This document shows, one piece after another, positions 1-6,221 of a DNA stretch of 7,086 bases. Each line of letters begins with the position of its first letter. Position 1 is the first letter of the stretch. The position numbers and the translations under genes were made by a program. The notes under the pieces are model-generated. The model worked only from the letters and a program-made list of their open reading frames with translations, searched no databases and was not told the origin of the DNA. This DNA is from AC-69 sp963751665 (GTDB lineage Bacteria > Actinomycetota > UBA4738 > HRBIN12): NCBI GenBank assembly GCA_963751665.1, contig CAVVVF010000008.1, positions 1 to 7,086 on the forward strand, read 5' to 3'.

Positions 1-64
1 CCGGCGTCAGCCCGACGAGAACGACGATCAGTCCCGCGCCGGCTACTCGGATGGGCCCTTTCAC
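1..64 (-). CDS. N-terminus of a membrane or secreted protein (partial)
   Basis: A GTG start at 64-62 is preceded, nine bases upstream on the minus strand, by a GGGGAGG ribosome-binding site (80-74). The 21 visible residues start MKGPIRVAGAG and run into a hydrophobic stretch (LIVVLVGLTP), the layout of a signal peptide or N-terminal membrane anchor. The reading frame stays open to the window edge. Nothing else can be read, so no family is assigned. It is transcribed away from Pup, so the two share the 65-208 intergenic region. The good ribosome-binding site supports a real gene despite the short visible part. Confidence 0.5.
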   Translation of the reverse strand, partial: MKGPIRVAGAGLIVVLVGLTP

Positions 65-102
65 GATGGAAAACCTCCCCTACCAGGAGAACGCCGATGC
101 TA

Positions 103-119
103 CCCGGTCGTTGTCCGGG
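103..119. promoter_or_regulatory. Short inverted repeat in the divergent pup upstream region
   Basis: CCCGG (103-107) and CCGGG (115-119) are separated by seven bases between the divergent partial gene and Pup. Two near-identical GAACGCC-(g/a)AT segments, at about 89-98 and 119-128, lie around it 30 bases apart. This could be an operator or a small leader hairpin. No confident -35/-10 pair could be picked out in this GC-rich region. Confidence 0.2.
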
Positions 120-196
120 AACGCCAATCGGTCGTAGCCCCAAATGGTTACTTCGGGCCATTGCATCGGCCGTTCGGGGTGCCGAAACCCCCCTGT

Positions 197-203
197 AAGG
201 AGG
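197..203 (+). promoter_or_regulatory. Ribosome-binding site that fixes the Pup start
   Basis: AAGGAGG ends five bases before the GTG at 209. It decides the start: the upstream in-frame ATG at 161 would add 16 residues unlike any Pup N-terminus and would place this motif inside the coding region. Confidence 0.8.
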
Positions 204-208
204 TTGAC

Positions 209-411
209 GTGGCGATCCAGGCACAGGAGCGGCGGAGGACCCACCACCACGAGGAGGCGCCCCGAGACGTCGAGGAGGCGCAGGCCTCGAGCGCGGCCTC
301 CAGCGCCGGCCTGAAGAACGACCTGGACGACATCCTCGACGAGATCGACGAGATCCTCGAGGAGAACGCCGAGGAGTTCATCAAGGGCTAGTGCAGAAGG
401 GCGGCGAGTAG
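209..411 (+). CDS. pup: Prokaryotic ubiquitin-like protein Pup (frameshifted at the C-terminus)
   Basis: Pup is the small, largely disordered tag that PafA ligase joins through its C-terminal Glu to lysines of target proteins, sending them to the Mpa/ARC ATPase and the 20S proteasome. From the GTG at 209 the protein begins MAIQAQERRRTHHHEE and carries the helical Mpa-binding region (DDILDEIDEILEENAEEF), the family signature. As written, the frame meets a TAG at 389-391 right after FIKG. The next frame, from 391, reads VQKGGE followed by TAG at 409-411, the expected Pup terminus. Restoring one base after 389-390 (TA to a Tyr codon) gives FIKGYVQKGGE and a normal length of 67 residues. The restored end is Gly-Gly-Glu, so Dop deamidation would not be needed. 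No proteasome, dop or pafA genes are adjacent, which is unusual. Identity is near certain; whether the lesion is real is not. Confidence 0.93.
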
Positions 412-423
412 CCCGGTCCGAAG

Positions 424-845
424 TTAGGCCACAAGCCTCGCCTTGAGCTCGATGGGCACGGCCTCCAGGGCCTGGGACACCGGGAAATCCTCCTTGGTGG
501 CCTCGGCGATCTCCTGGAACGTCCCCTCGGCGATCCCGGACACCCGGGCCTCGGTCTCGAGCTCGATCCTGGTGATCTTGAACCCCGCCTCGCCCTTGTC
601 GATGTGCACCTTCGCCGTCGTGCGCACCGAGTCGGGGACGTGGCCCGCCTTCGACAGCCCGCCGGCCAGCGCCATCGAGTAGCAGCCGGCGTGGGCCGCC
701 GCGATCAGCTCCTCGGGGTTGGTTCCAGGGCCCTCCTCGAACCGGGATACGAACGAGTAGGGCCCTCCCAGGCGCTCATGCGCATCGTCCCCTTGCCGTC
801 CTCCAGCGAGCCTTCCCACTGCGCGTCCGCGGTCCGGACCGGCAT
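424..845 (-). CDS. osmC: OsmC/Ohr-family peroxiredoxin-like protein (one frameshift)
   Basis: OsmC-family enzymes are cytoplasmic thiol peroxidases that reduce organic hydroperoxides with a pair of cysteines. The start is ATG 845-843, preceded five bases upstream by AAAGGAGG (858-851). The first frame gives MPVRTADAQWEGSLEDGKGT and continues to AWEG; the conserved remainder (PYSFVSRF, GTNPEELIAAAHAGC, PVSQAL) lies in another frame ending at TAA 426-424. One missing base in the GGGAGGGCCC stretch near 763-767 explains the change, and the repaired product has 140 residues, normal for OsmC. The first catalytic cysteine is present (C55 of the repaired protein). The second, expected just before PVS, is Phe121 (TTC, 486-484), so the usual disulfide chemistry would not be possible. 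It is convergent with Pup, whose repaired stop is only 12 bases away. The family call is firm; peroxidase activity is doubtful. Confidence 0.9.
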
Positions 846-928
846 GGCGGCCTCCTTTCGACTGCTCCTCCTTGGACCTTACCCCCGACTGTGACGTGAG
901 GTGGCGGACGACCGTTGGCTCGCGGATC

Positions 929-943
929 ACCCCTCCTCGGGGT
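929..943. promoter_or_regulatory. Hairpin in the intergenic region between osmC and the Asp-box gene
   Basis: ACCCC (929-933) and GGGGT (939-943) form a perfect five-base-pair stem with a five-base loop, about 55 bases upstream of the Asp-box gene start. It lies in the divergent control region of OsmC (start 845) and the Asp-box gene (start 998). It could be an operator or a leader hairpin; the sequence alone does not decide. Confidence 0.25.
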
Positions 944-997
944 AGGCTTCGGGTCCTCCCCGAAAGCCCTGGGAGGCAGTCGAAGAAGGGGGTCGAC

Positions 998-2618
998 ATG
1001 GCCAGGGCGTTCCGTTCGTTGCTTGCGTTCGCGCTCCTAGCGGCGGCCATCGGCCTATCCGCGGCGGCACCGGGATCGGCCGCCTCCGCGCCGCGCTGGG
1101 TGGTCCATGTCAGGTCCTTCTCCGGTGGCATCTCCAACGGTGTGCGGGCCCGGCTGGCGGCCGCCCAGGTGAAAGGTTCGACCCTCGCGCTTCGCCCCGC
1201 CGGATCGGCGGCGAAGGCGGCGACGCAGGTGGCAACGGCCGCAGACCCACAGAACGTCCAGGCCAATGCCGACTGCGACCCGCCCCTACCGCAGTAGAAC
1301 CTGGTGGCCTTCAACGTGACGAACCCCATGAACGCGGTGGCCGCGGCCAACGACTTCTGCGGCGACGGCTACTGGATGGGGTTCACCACCAACGGCGGAC
1401 AGACCTGGGGAAGCATCTTCAAGGACCCCAAAACCTCGAACGGCGAGCGGTGCTTCGGGAGCGGCCCCTCGGTATCTACAGCCGGCGCGATGCCGCCTTC
1501 TACGTCTCGACGCTGTGCTACTTCTCCACGAGCCCCATCTCCGAGGTCCAGGTGTGGAAGTCCGAGAACGGTGGCGCCGACTGGACCCCTTCGACCAGTG
1601 CCTCGATCGCCATCACCAACCGGGCGTCAAACGGCACCATCGACCCGTCGGTCTTCTACGACAAGGAGCTGATGGCGGTCGACAACAACCCGGCCAGTCC
1701 CCACTACGGGCGGATCTACGTCACCTTCATCAAGTTCCACATGCCCGGCGGCAACGCGGGAGCGACACCTGCCCGGTGCAGCTCGCCTACACCGACAACA
1801 TCCCCACGGCGGATCCCCGAACCGCGACGTGGAGCCACACGGCGGTCGTCCCCGACGCCCCCGGGAGCGGCGGGATCGGCGCATCCGCCAACCAGTGGGC
1901 GCCTGCCAGTGGTCGATACCACAGGCGGCCTGAACGTCTCCTACGTGAGCGAGGACTGCAATACGGCGTTCGACCGCGGCATCTTCTTCACCCGGTCCAC
2001 GAACGGCGGGGGAAGCTTCGGGGCGCCTGTCCGGATCGACAAGCCGGGCCAGTTCGCCGACAACCCGAATCGCCAGGACAAGTTGCCCGCAAAGAGCCCT
2101 CGGCTACCGATTTCGCCGTCGCTGGCGTTCGACGCACCCGCAACCGGCTCGTGTACGTCTACCAGAACAACGTGGACCGGACGGTATCGGGCGCCGACAT
2201 CTCGCTCCAGACCTCGAGCGACTTCGGCTCGACCTGGTCGAACGCCAAGCCCATCAGCATCACGGGCACGGGGACGGCGGCCCCCGGCGACCAGTTCTTC
2301 CCCTGGATCGCCGTGGATGAGAGCGGGCGCTACCACGCCATCTGGTTCGACACCCGAAACGATCCGGCGAACCGACTGATCGAGACGTTCCAGGCGCTAT
2401 CCACGGACGGGGGCGCCACCTGGACGAACACGAACATCAGCACCGTCGCCTGGGATCCCCATGACGGCTTCTTCTCGAACGGGGCCTTCATCGGCGACTA
2501 CAACGGGCTGGCGGCCTCGGACGAGGTTCTCTACCCGGTGTGGACCGACGGCAGGACCAGCGGTGGGCCGCCCCTCGGCCAGACCGACATTTTCGTGAAC
2601 GTGGAGATCACCGAATAG
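998..2618 (+). pseudogene. Secreted Asp-box (BNR/sialidase-like) beta-propeller protein, multiply interrupted
   Basis: The start is ATG 998, after a GAAGGGGG ribosome-binding site. An N-terminal signal peptide follows (MARAFRSLLAFALLAAAIGL, then an Ala-rich cleavage region). Five Asp-box motifs of the S/T-x-D/N-x-G-x-T-W type are spread along the frames: TNGGQTWGS (about 1388), SENGGADWT (1561), STNGGGSFG (about 1996), SSDFGSTWS (about 2214) and STDGGATWT (about 2400). Such repeats mark sialidase-like six-bladed propellers, so it is probably extracellular; the ligand is unknown, and neither the FRIP motif nor other sialidase catalytic residues were seen. The gene is not readable in one frame: TAG at 1295-1297 in frame, one base lost near 1472, one lost near 1759, one gained (or two lost) near 1897, one lost near 2140. 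Repaired, it gives about 540 residues ending VEITE. It may be a decayed gene or an intact gene with sequence errors. Confidence 0.75.
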
Positions 2619-2623
2619 GAACA

Positions 2624-2636
2624 GCTGAGACTCAGC
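2624..2636. terminator. Inverted repeat between convergent Asp-box and M23 genes
   Basis: GCTGAG-A-CTCAGC is a perfect palindrome lying in the 13-base gap between the two stop codons and overlapping the M23 stop. It could end transcription from both sides. It has no T-tract and the stem is short, so the call is tentative. Confidence 0.3.
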
Positions 2637-3708
2637 ACACCGCCATCAGGAATTCGTGTGGGTCGACCGCCGGCCCGTCGTTGGGGTGCCACTCGAAGTG
2701 GTCGTGGTTTCCACTTGCGTTTCCCGTGGCCCCGACGTAGCCGATCACCGTTCCGGTCTCCACCTGGCCAAGGGTGCCGAAGGCCGACAGATGGGCGTTG
2801 TAGACGTACCCGAACTGCCCCTCGACCGTCACGGCCAAGCCACCGATGCCGTTGGTGGCGACGACGGCCGTTCCGTCGAACGGGGCCACGATGGGGGTTC
2901 CCGCGGCAGCCATCATGTCGTTCCCCTGGTGAATGTGGTTGCCGCCCTCCTTCTTGGGGTGGTGGACCCAGATCCCGAAGTCGTCGGCGACGGCAACGGG
3001 GCCCTTCACCGGGCAGACCGCGAACGGATGGATCTTGGAGATGGCCACCAGGATCTCCGTCCTCCGAGCTTGGAGGGCGTCGATACAGCCGGCGCGTGAG
3101 GGCCATCTTCTCGTTCAGGGCCTTCCGGTCGGCAGCCAGGCGGTCGATCAGCATCTGGCTCGCGTTCTGGGCTCTCGCCAGCGTGTCGCGCGTGCGGGCG
3201 AGCCCGAGTTCGGCTGCCCCGACCTTCGCCGCCAGGAGGCCGTCCCGCCGGTTCATCTCGTCGATCAGCGAGATCCGTGAGGCGGCCTCCCGGCCGATGT
3301 GGCGGTCAGGAGATACAGGATGGGCGCGCCGGGTCCCATGATGAAGGCCTCCCGGGACCTGGCCGCCAGGAGGCCCTTGAGGAAGATCAGGCGCCGGCGG
3401 AGCGGCTTCAACTGGGCCTGGAGCTTCCCCATCTGGATCCGGGTCCTGGCGATCTCCTCGTAGGTCTTGTGGATCTCGGTCGCGAGCTTGTTCATCCCCT
3501 CCTGGATGGCACGGAGCTTGGCCGCCTTGGCGTAGATCCGCTCCCTCGTCTGGCGGAGCTGGTGATGGGCCTTCTTGAGCTGCGGGTCGGAGAACGCGCC
3601 CGCTTGCTGGGACACCCCCCCGGCGAGCAGCGCGACGAGAACGAGCCCGGTCCCGATCCGCCAGACCCGTACCCGGAGCGTCCGCGAATGGGAGGGAAGG
3701 CCGGGCAT
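2632..3708 (-). CDS. Secreted coiled-coil M23 (LytM-type) metallopeptidase (two frameshifts)
   Basis: M23 enzymes are zinc endopeptidases that cut peptide cross-links in peptidoglycan; coiled-coil versions resemble EnvC/RipA-type division factors. From ATG 3708-3706 the protein has a signal or anchor segment at about residues 14-38, then Lys/Arg/Gln-rich coiled coil (about 41-115) and a further helical stretch (EAASRISLIDEM onward). The C-terminal domain shows HPFAVCPVKGP, the H-x3-D zinc site (HQGND, about 2917-2937) and the H-x-H site (HDHFEWHP, about 2685-2710), so the catalytic ligands are intact. It ends FLMAVC at TGA 2634-2632. Two frame changes interrupt it: one base lost near 3288-3294 (after LLTATSAG) and one gained or two lost near 3083-3092. 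Repaired length is about 358 residues. No strong ribosome-binding site precedes the chosen ATG. It lies downstream of the sigma/anti-sigma pair on the same strand, with a 146-base gap. Confidence 0.85.
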
Positions 3709-3854
3709 GGACGCACAAGTGTGCGGCCCGGCCGGCCCTTCTCGCAACGGCCGAAGTGCGTACTCGCCCCCAGATCGCGAAGCCAACGAGCACCTACGAC
3801 TATGGCCCGACCCTGTCCGCCAGGTGGGGGACCGCCGGCAGCCTGCCGACGGCC

Positions 3855-4544
3855 TTAGCCGGGCGGGCCGTGGCTTCCGCGGTGCTCGAGGCCCGAATCC
3901 GAGGCATGGGTCGACCCTCCAGCCGGGCCGACGCCGCTGCCAGAGCCCGGGCCGCCCTGATGGGAGTGACCGCCGGCGGCCTGGGCCTTGTCGCACGGGA
4001 TCGGCTCAGGGTCACCGTTCCGATGATTCTGCGCGAACGACGATGCCACCTCGGAGACCGCCTGTCCCTTCTGGCAGCCCTCTTCCGGCGTCGAGCGGGC
4101 GATGTTGGATACCTCCTTGCCATGGGAGGTTTGATCGGGGACGTCGGCCGAGTGAGGCAAGTGAAGACCAAGATGCCCTGCCACGTTGGCGACGGCATCC
4201 TGCGCCGGATCCGGCAGTACCCCTGCCGTGGCGAGCCCGCCGGTGAGCGTGAGGGCCGCCGCCAGCGCCAGGACGGCGACTCGCCTGCGGGTGAGCAGTT
4301 GCCGGCGCTTCGGCTCACTGGGTCCGACGAGGATGATGTCCGGCTCGCGTTCCGGCAGGCGGGCGCTCAGCCGTTGCCAGCCGCGGACGGGGTCCGGAGT
4401 CGCCTCCCGGCTCAGGGCAGTCAGCTGGCGGTGGAGCTCGGTGAGATCGTGCACGTCCTGGTCCGGATGGCGTTCCTCGAGCTCAGCCAGCGGGGCCAAG
4501 CCCGCCTCCCACCGCTTGAGATCTTCCTCCAGACGTGGGTTCAT
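3855..4544 (-). CDS. Putative membrane anti-sigma factor, partner of the upstream ECF sigma factor
   Basis: This 229-residue protein has a cytoplasmic N-terminal region (1-85, rich in Glu/Leu/Arg), one membrane segment at about 89-109 (VAVLALAAALTLTGGLATAG), then PDPAQDAVANVAGHLGLHLPH, an arrangement common after the membrane segment of actinobacterial anti-sigma proteins. The outer part carries two related segments, HGKEVSNIA (141-149) and KGQAVSEVA (159-167), two cysteines (157, 184) and a Gly/Ser/His-rich tail. The N-terminus lacks the H-x3-C-x2-C zinc motif of classical ZAS anti-sigma domains, so the assignment rests on topology and on position. Its ATG (4544-4542) overlaps the sigma stop as ATGA, which implies translational coupling. 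The reading frame is clean and ends at TAA 3857-3855. It would hold the sigma factor at the membrane until an envelope signal arrives; the signal is unknown. Confidence 0.7.
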   Translation of the reverse strand: MNPRLEEDLKRWEAGLAPLAELEERHPDQDVHDLTELHRQLTALSREATPDPVRGWQRLSARLPEREPDIILVGPSEPKRRQLLTRRRVAVLALAAALTLTGGLATAGVLPDPAQDAVANVAGHLGLHLPHSADVPDQTSHGKEVSNIARSTPEEGCQKGQAVSEVASSFAQNHRNGDPEPIPCDKAQAAGGHSHQGGPGSGSGVGPAGGSTHASDSGLEHRGSHGPPG

Positions 4545-5158
4545 CGTTCCTCCAGGATCTGCCTGAGCGTCCCGAGGGCCCGCCACTGCATCGCGTTGAT
4601 GGCTCCTTTGCTCTTTCCAAGGGCCGAGGCAACCTCTGCATTCTTCATCCCGGCCAGGTACTTCAGTTCGAGCACCCGCCTCTGCTCGGCGGGGAGCCGC
4701 TCCATGGCTTGGGCCAACGTCAGCCGGTCATCCACCGTCCAACCCCTCGTGCGCTCCGGGAGCTCTCCTCGGGGCGTGACCCGACGGCCCCTGGCCAGCT
4801 CGTCCAGCACGACGTGCCTGGCGATCCCGAACAGCCAGGCGACGAACGGCGCTCCCGTATCGTGGTAGCGGGGGAGGGCCACCCAAGCCCGGAGGAACGT
4901 CTCGGCCACGGCGTCCTCGGCCCCGTCTCCCAGGTCGCCGAGGTGGAGACGGGCCATCCTGAAGATGCGGGCATGGTGGAGGCGGTAGAGCTCCGCGAAG
5001 GCATCTCTGTCCCCCCGCTTGGCCCGCTCGACCAGCTGAGGCACCCGATCAAGCGCTTCCTCCTCGGCTCCGTGGGTTTCCGCCTGTACATCGGACTTTG
5101 GGGCCAAAATGTTCGCCGTTCGGGACGAGGCGATGAGCCCGCGAATCTCCCTGATCAT
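4541..5158 (-). CDS. ECF-type sigma-70 family RNA polymerase sigma factor
   Basis: The protein has the two-domain plan of ECF sigma factors. Region 2 (about residues 40-120) includes FAELYRLHHARIFRMA, EDAVAETFLRAW and FVAWLFGIARHVVLDELAR, which bind core polymerase and melt the -10. Region 4 (about 145-203) includes LPAEQRRVLELKYLAGM and the helix-turn-helix EVASALGKSKGAINAMQWRA for -35 recognition. There is no C-terminal extension. The frame is open from ATG 5158, giving 205 residues, but the first 38 are not conserved-looking and no good ribosome-binding site precedes that ATG. An in-frame GTG at 5044-5042 would start just before region 2, so the start is uncertain. It ends in TGA 4543-4541, overlapping the next gene's ATG. 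The ECF group cannot be assigned from reading alone. Confidence 0.9.
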   Translation of the reverse strand: MIREIRGLIASSRTANILAPKSDVQAETHGAEEEALDRVPQLVERAKRGDRDAFAELYRLHHARIFRMARLHLGDLGDGAEDAVAETFLRAWVALPRYHDTGAPFVAWLFGIARHVVLDELARGRRVTPRGELPERTRGWTVDDRLTLAQAMERLPAEQRRVLELKYLAGMKNAEVASALGKSKGAINAMQWRALGTLRQILEER

Positions 5159-5256
5159 CGGTCATAGCATCGGCACCTGCCCCGCCACCAGGCCAGTCCC
5201 CCCGATGGGGCGGGGGAAATCACCCGGTGGTCGGCGTACAGAAACAGGCCCCCCCG

Positions 5257-5275
5257 CGATGTACCTGACACATCG
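5257..5275. promoter_or_regulatory. Palindrome in the divergent sigma/receiver intergenic region
   Basis: CGATGT (5257-5262) and ACATCG (5270-5275) are perfect inverted half-sites seven bases apart, a spacing typical of dimeric regulator operators. It lies about 100 bases from the sigma start and about 80 from the receiver start, so it could control either or both. No regulator is matched to it. A second small hairpin, CCCC-gat-GGGG, lies at 5200-5210. Confidence 0.35.
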
Positions 5276-5356
5276 TCGGGCAGGGTTCGACACGAGGGAC
5301 GAAGTCGTGGATCACATCCTCATCAGCGGGGGGGCCTTCCGGACCGGGCCCGGCGG

Positions 5357-5755
5357 TTGACGGGCGCCTCGAGGTCCGGCCGGCACCTACGGGTCCTGCT
5401 CGTGGAGGACGACGCTGAAACACGCGGGATGCTTCGAGAGCTCCTCGAGGGCGAGGCCATCGTCGTCGTGGGGGAAGCCGGGAACGGCTCCGAGGCCATC
5501 CTGTTGGCCGAGGAGCAAGAACCCGACGTCCTGCTCATGGACCTTCGGATGCCGGTCATGGACGGTATCGAGGCCACCCGGATCATCGCCTCGTCACACC
5601 CCTTGACCCGCGTGGTGATCCTGACTTCCTTCGAAGATCGGGATCTGAGGCAAGCCGCGGCAGACGCAGGAGCGTCGGCCTACGTCGTGAAGGGCAGCTC
5701 CTCCGAGCCGATCCTCGAGGCCGTGATCCGGGCTGCCGACCCACCGGAGTCTTGA
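5357..5755 (+). CDS. Stand-alone response-regulator receiver domain protein
   Basis: A 132-residue CheY-like receiver without an output domain. The acidic pocket is E17-D18-D19 (in LLVEDDAE), the phosphate-accepting residue is D62 (in LLMDLRMPVMDG), the switch Thr is T90 (in VVILTSF) and the conserved Lys is K112 (in AYVVKG). All phosphorylation residues are therefore present. It resembles the receiver half of NarL/FixJ-type regulators, but TGA at 5753-5755 follows directly and no helix-turn-helix is encoded downstream in any frame. The TTG start at 5357 is the only start upstream of the conserved fold in this frame; no strong ribosome-binding site precedes it. No histidine kinase is encoded in the window. 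The convergent PAS protein and the divergent ECF sigma factor are its neighbours. Function is likely as a phosphorelay or protein-interaction module; the partner is unknown. Confidence 0.9.
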   Translation: MTGASRSGRHLRVLLVEDDAETRGMLRELLEGEAIVVVGEAGNGSEAILLAEEQEPDVLLMDLRMPVMDGIEATRIIASSHPLTRVVILTSFEDRDLRQAAADAGASAYVVKGSSSEPILEAVIRAADPPES

Positions 5756-5763
5756 TCCAGATC

Positions 5764-5798
5764 GCCGACTCCTGTTGGGTGTCGACCCGCTAGTCGGC
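5764..5798. terminator. Nested inverted repeat between the convergent receiver and PAS genes
   Basis: An outer pair GCCGACT (5764-5770) and AGTCGGC (5792-5798) is perfect over seven bases and encloses a smaller hairpin, GGGT-gtcg-ACCC (5777-5788). It fills the gap between two convergent stop codons and overlaps the PAS stop, as expected of a shared terminator. It has no T-tract, so intrinsic termination is uncertain. Confidence 0.4.
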
Positions 5799-6221
5799 CA
5801 GGACCAGCCTCATCGGAGTCTTCTTGGGCCTCACGCCCACCTCGATCGCCTCATCGAGAGCGATGCAGATGGTTCCGGTGATGCGCCCATCCGGCGTGGT
5901 CAATGGGGAAACCCAGCAGCGGACCGTCCGATCCCGCCCGCGCACCTCGAAATGCGCGGGCGAGCCGCCCAGCGCTCCCTCGTGAGCATCGATCACGTTC
6001 ACGCCGGACTCCTCCGGGCCGAACACGTCGAGGAGTTCGCAGGCGAGCGGATCGAACCCCAGCCCGAGGTACAGGAGGCCCGTTGCCGGCGAGGACGTGA
6101 ACTCGAGGAGGTGATCCGTGGTCCACAAGACCATCGGGAGTTCGTCGTCGGCTCGCCGCTCGGCCGGTCCGCCCTCCGCCTCCTGGCCATCGGTGATGCC
6201 GTAAAGCTCCCATTGCCTCAT
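5790..6221 (-). CDS. Stand-alone PAS-like sensor protein
   Basis: This protein of about 143 residues has the pattern of a PAS domain with nothing attached. VLWTTDHLLEFTSS is followed by a helical middle part (LGLGFDPLACELLDVFG) and then FEVRGRDRTVRCWVSPLTTPDGRITGTI in two stretches matching the last PAS strands, where a typical PAS reads V-x-P-L-x-x-x-D-G-R-I-x-G. PAS domains bind small ligands or cofactors and pass signals to a kinase, cyclase or regulator; no output domain is present here and the ligand cannot be predicted. I chose ATG 6221-6219, which has a GGGGGTGG ribosome-binding site close upstream; ATG 6248 in the same frame would add nine residues. It is convergent with the orphan receiver, 34 bases between stops. 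The frame is clean and ends at TAG 5792-5790. Confidence 0.7.
   Translation of the reverse strand: MRQWELYGITDGQEAEGGPAERRADDELPMVLWTTDHLLEFTSSPATGLLYLGLGFDPLACELLDVFGPEESGVNVIDAHEGALGGSPAHFEVRGRDRTVRCWVSPLTTPDGRITGTICIALDEAIEVGVRPKKTPMRLVLAD

Noticed and set aside
161..208. ATG 161 as the Pup start.
   Set aside because: It adds 16 residues unlike Pup, and the strong AAGGAGG site before GTG 209 lies inside that extension.
380..395. Programmed -1 frameshifting in Pup.
   Set aside because: No slippery heptamer is present at the end of the zero frame, and the -1 product would replace the usual Tyr/Phe by Leu. A lost base explains it better.
424..1350. A long minus-strand frame of 308 codons covering OsmC and beyond.
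   Set aside because: Only the last part is OsmC. The rest runs antisense through the Asp-box gene start and has no family-like sequence; the OsmC start and ribosome-binding site lie at 845-858.
2531..3793. A minus-strand frame of 420 codons as one complete protein.
   Set aside because: Only its middle (about 3085-3290) is family-like coiled coil of the M23 protein; both flanks are low-complexity shadow, while the real N-terminus and catalytic domain lie in the other frame.
3756..4868. A plus-strand frame of 370 codons opposite the sigma and anti-sigma genes.
   Set aside because: It is the antisense shadow of two well-supported minus-strand genes, made long by high GC. Its translation is Arg/Pro/Ser-rich without domains.
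5109..5360. A plus-strand frame between the sigma factor and the receiver.
   Set aside because: Its first part is antisense to the sigma gene, and it has no ribosome-binding site or recognisable domain.
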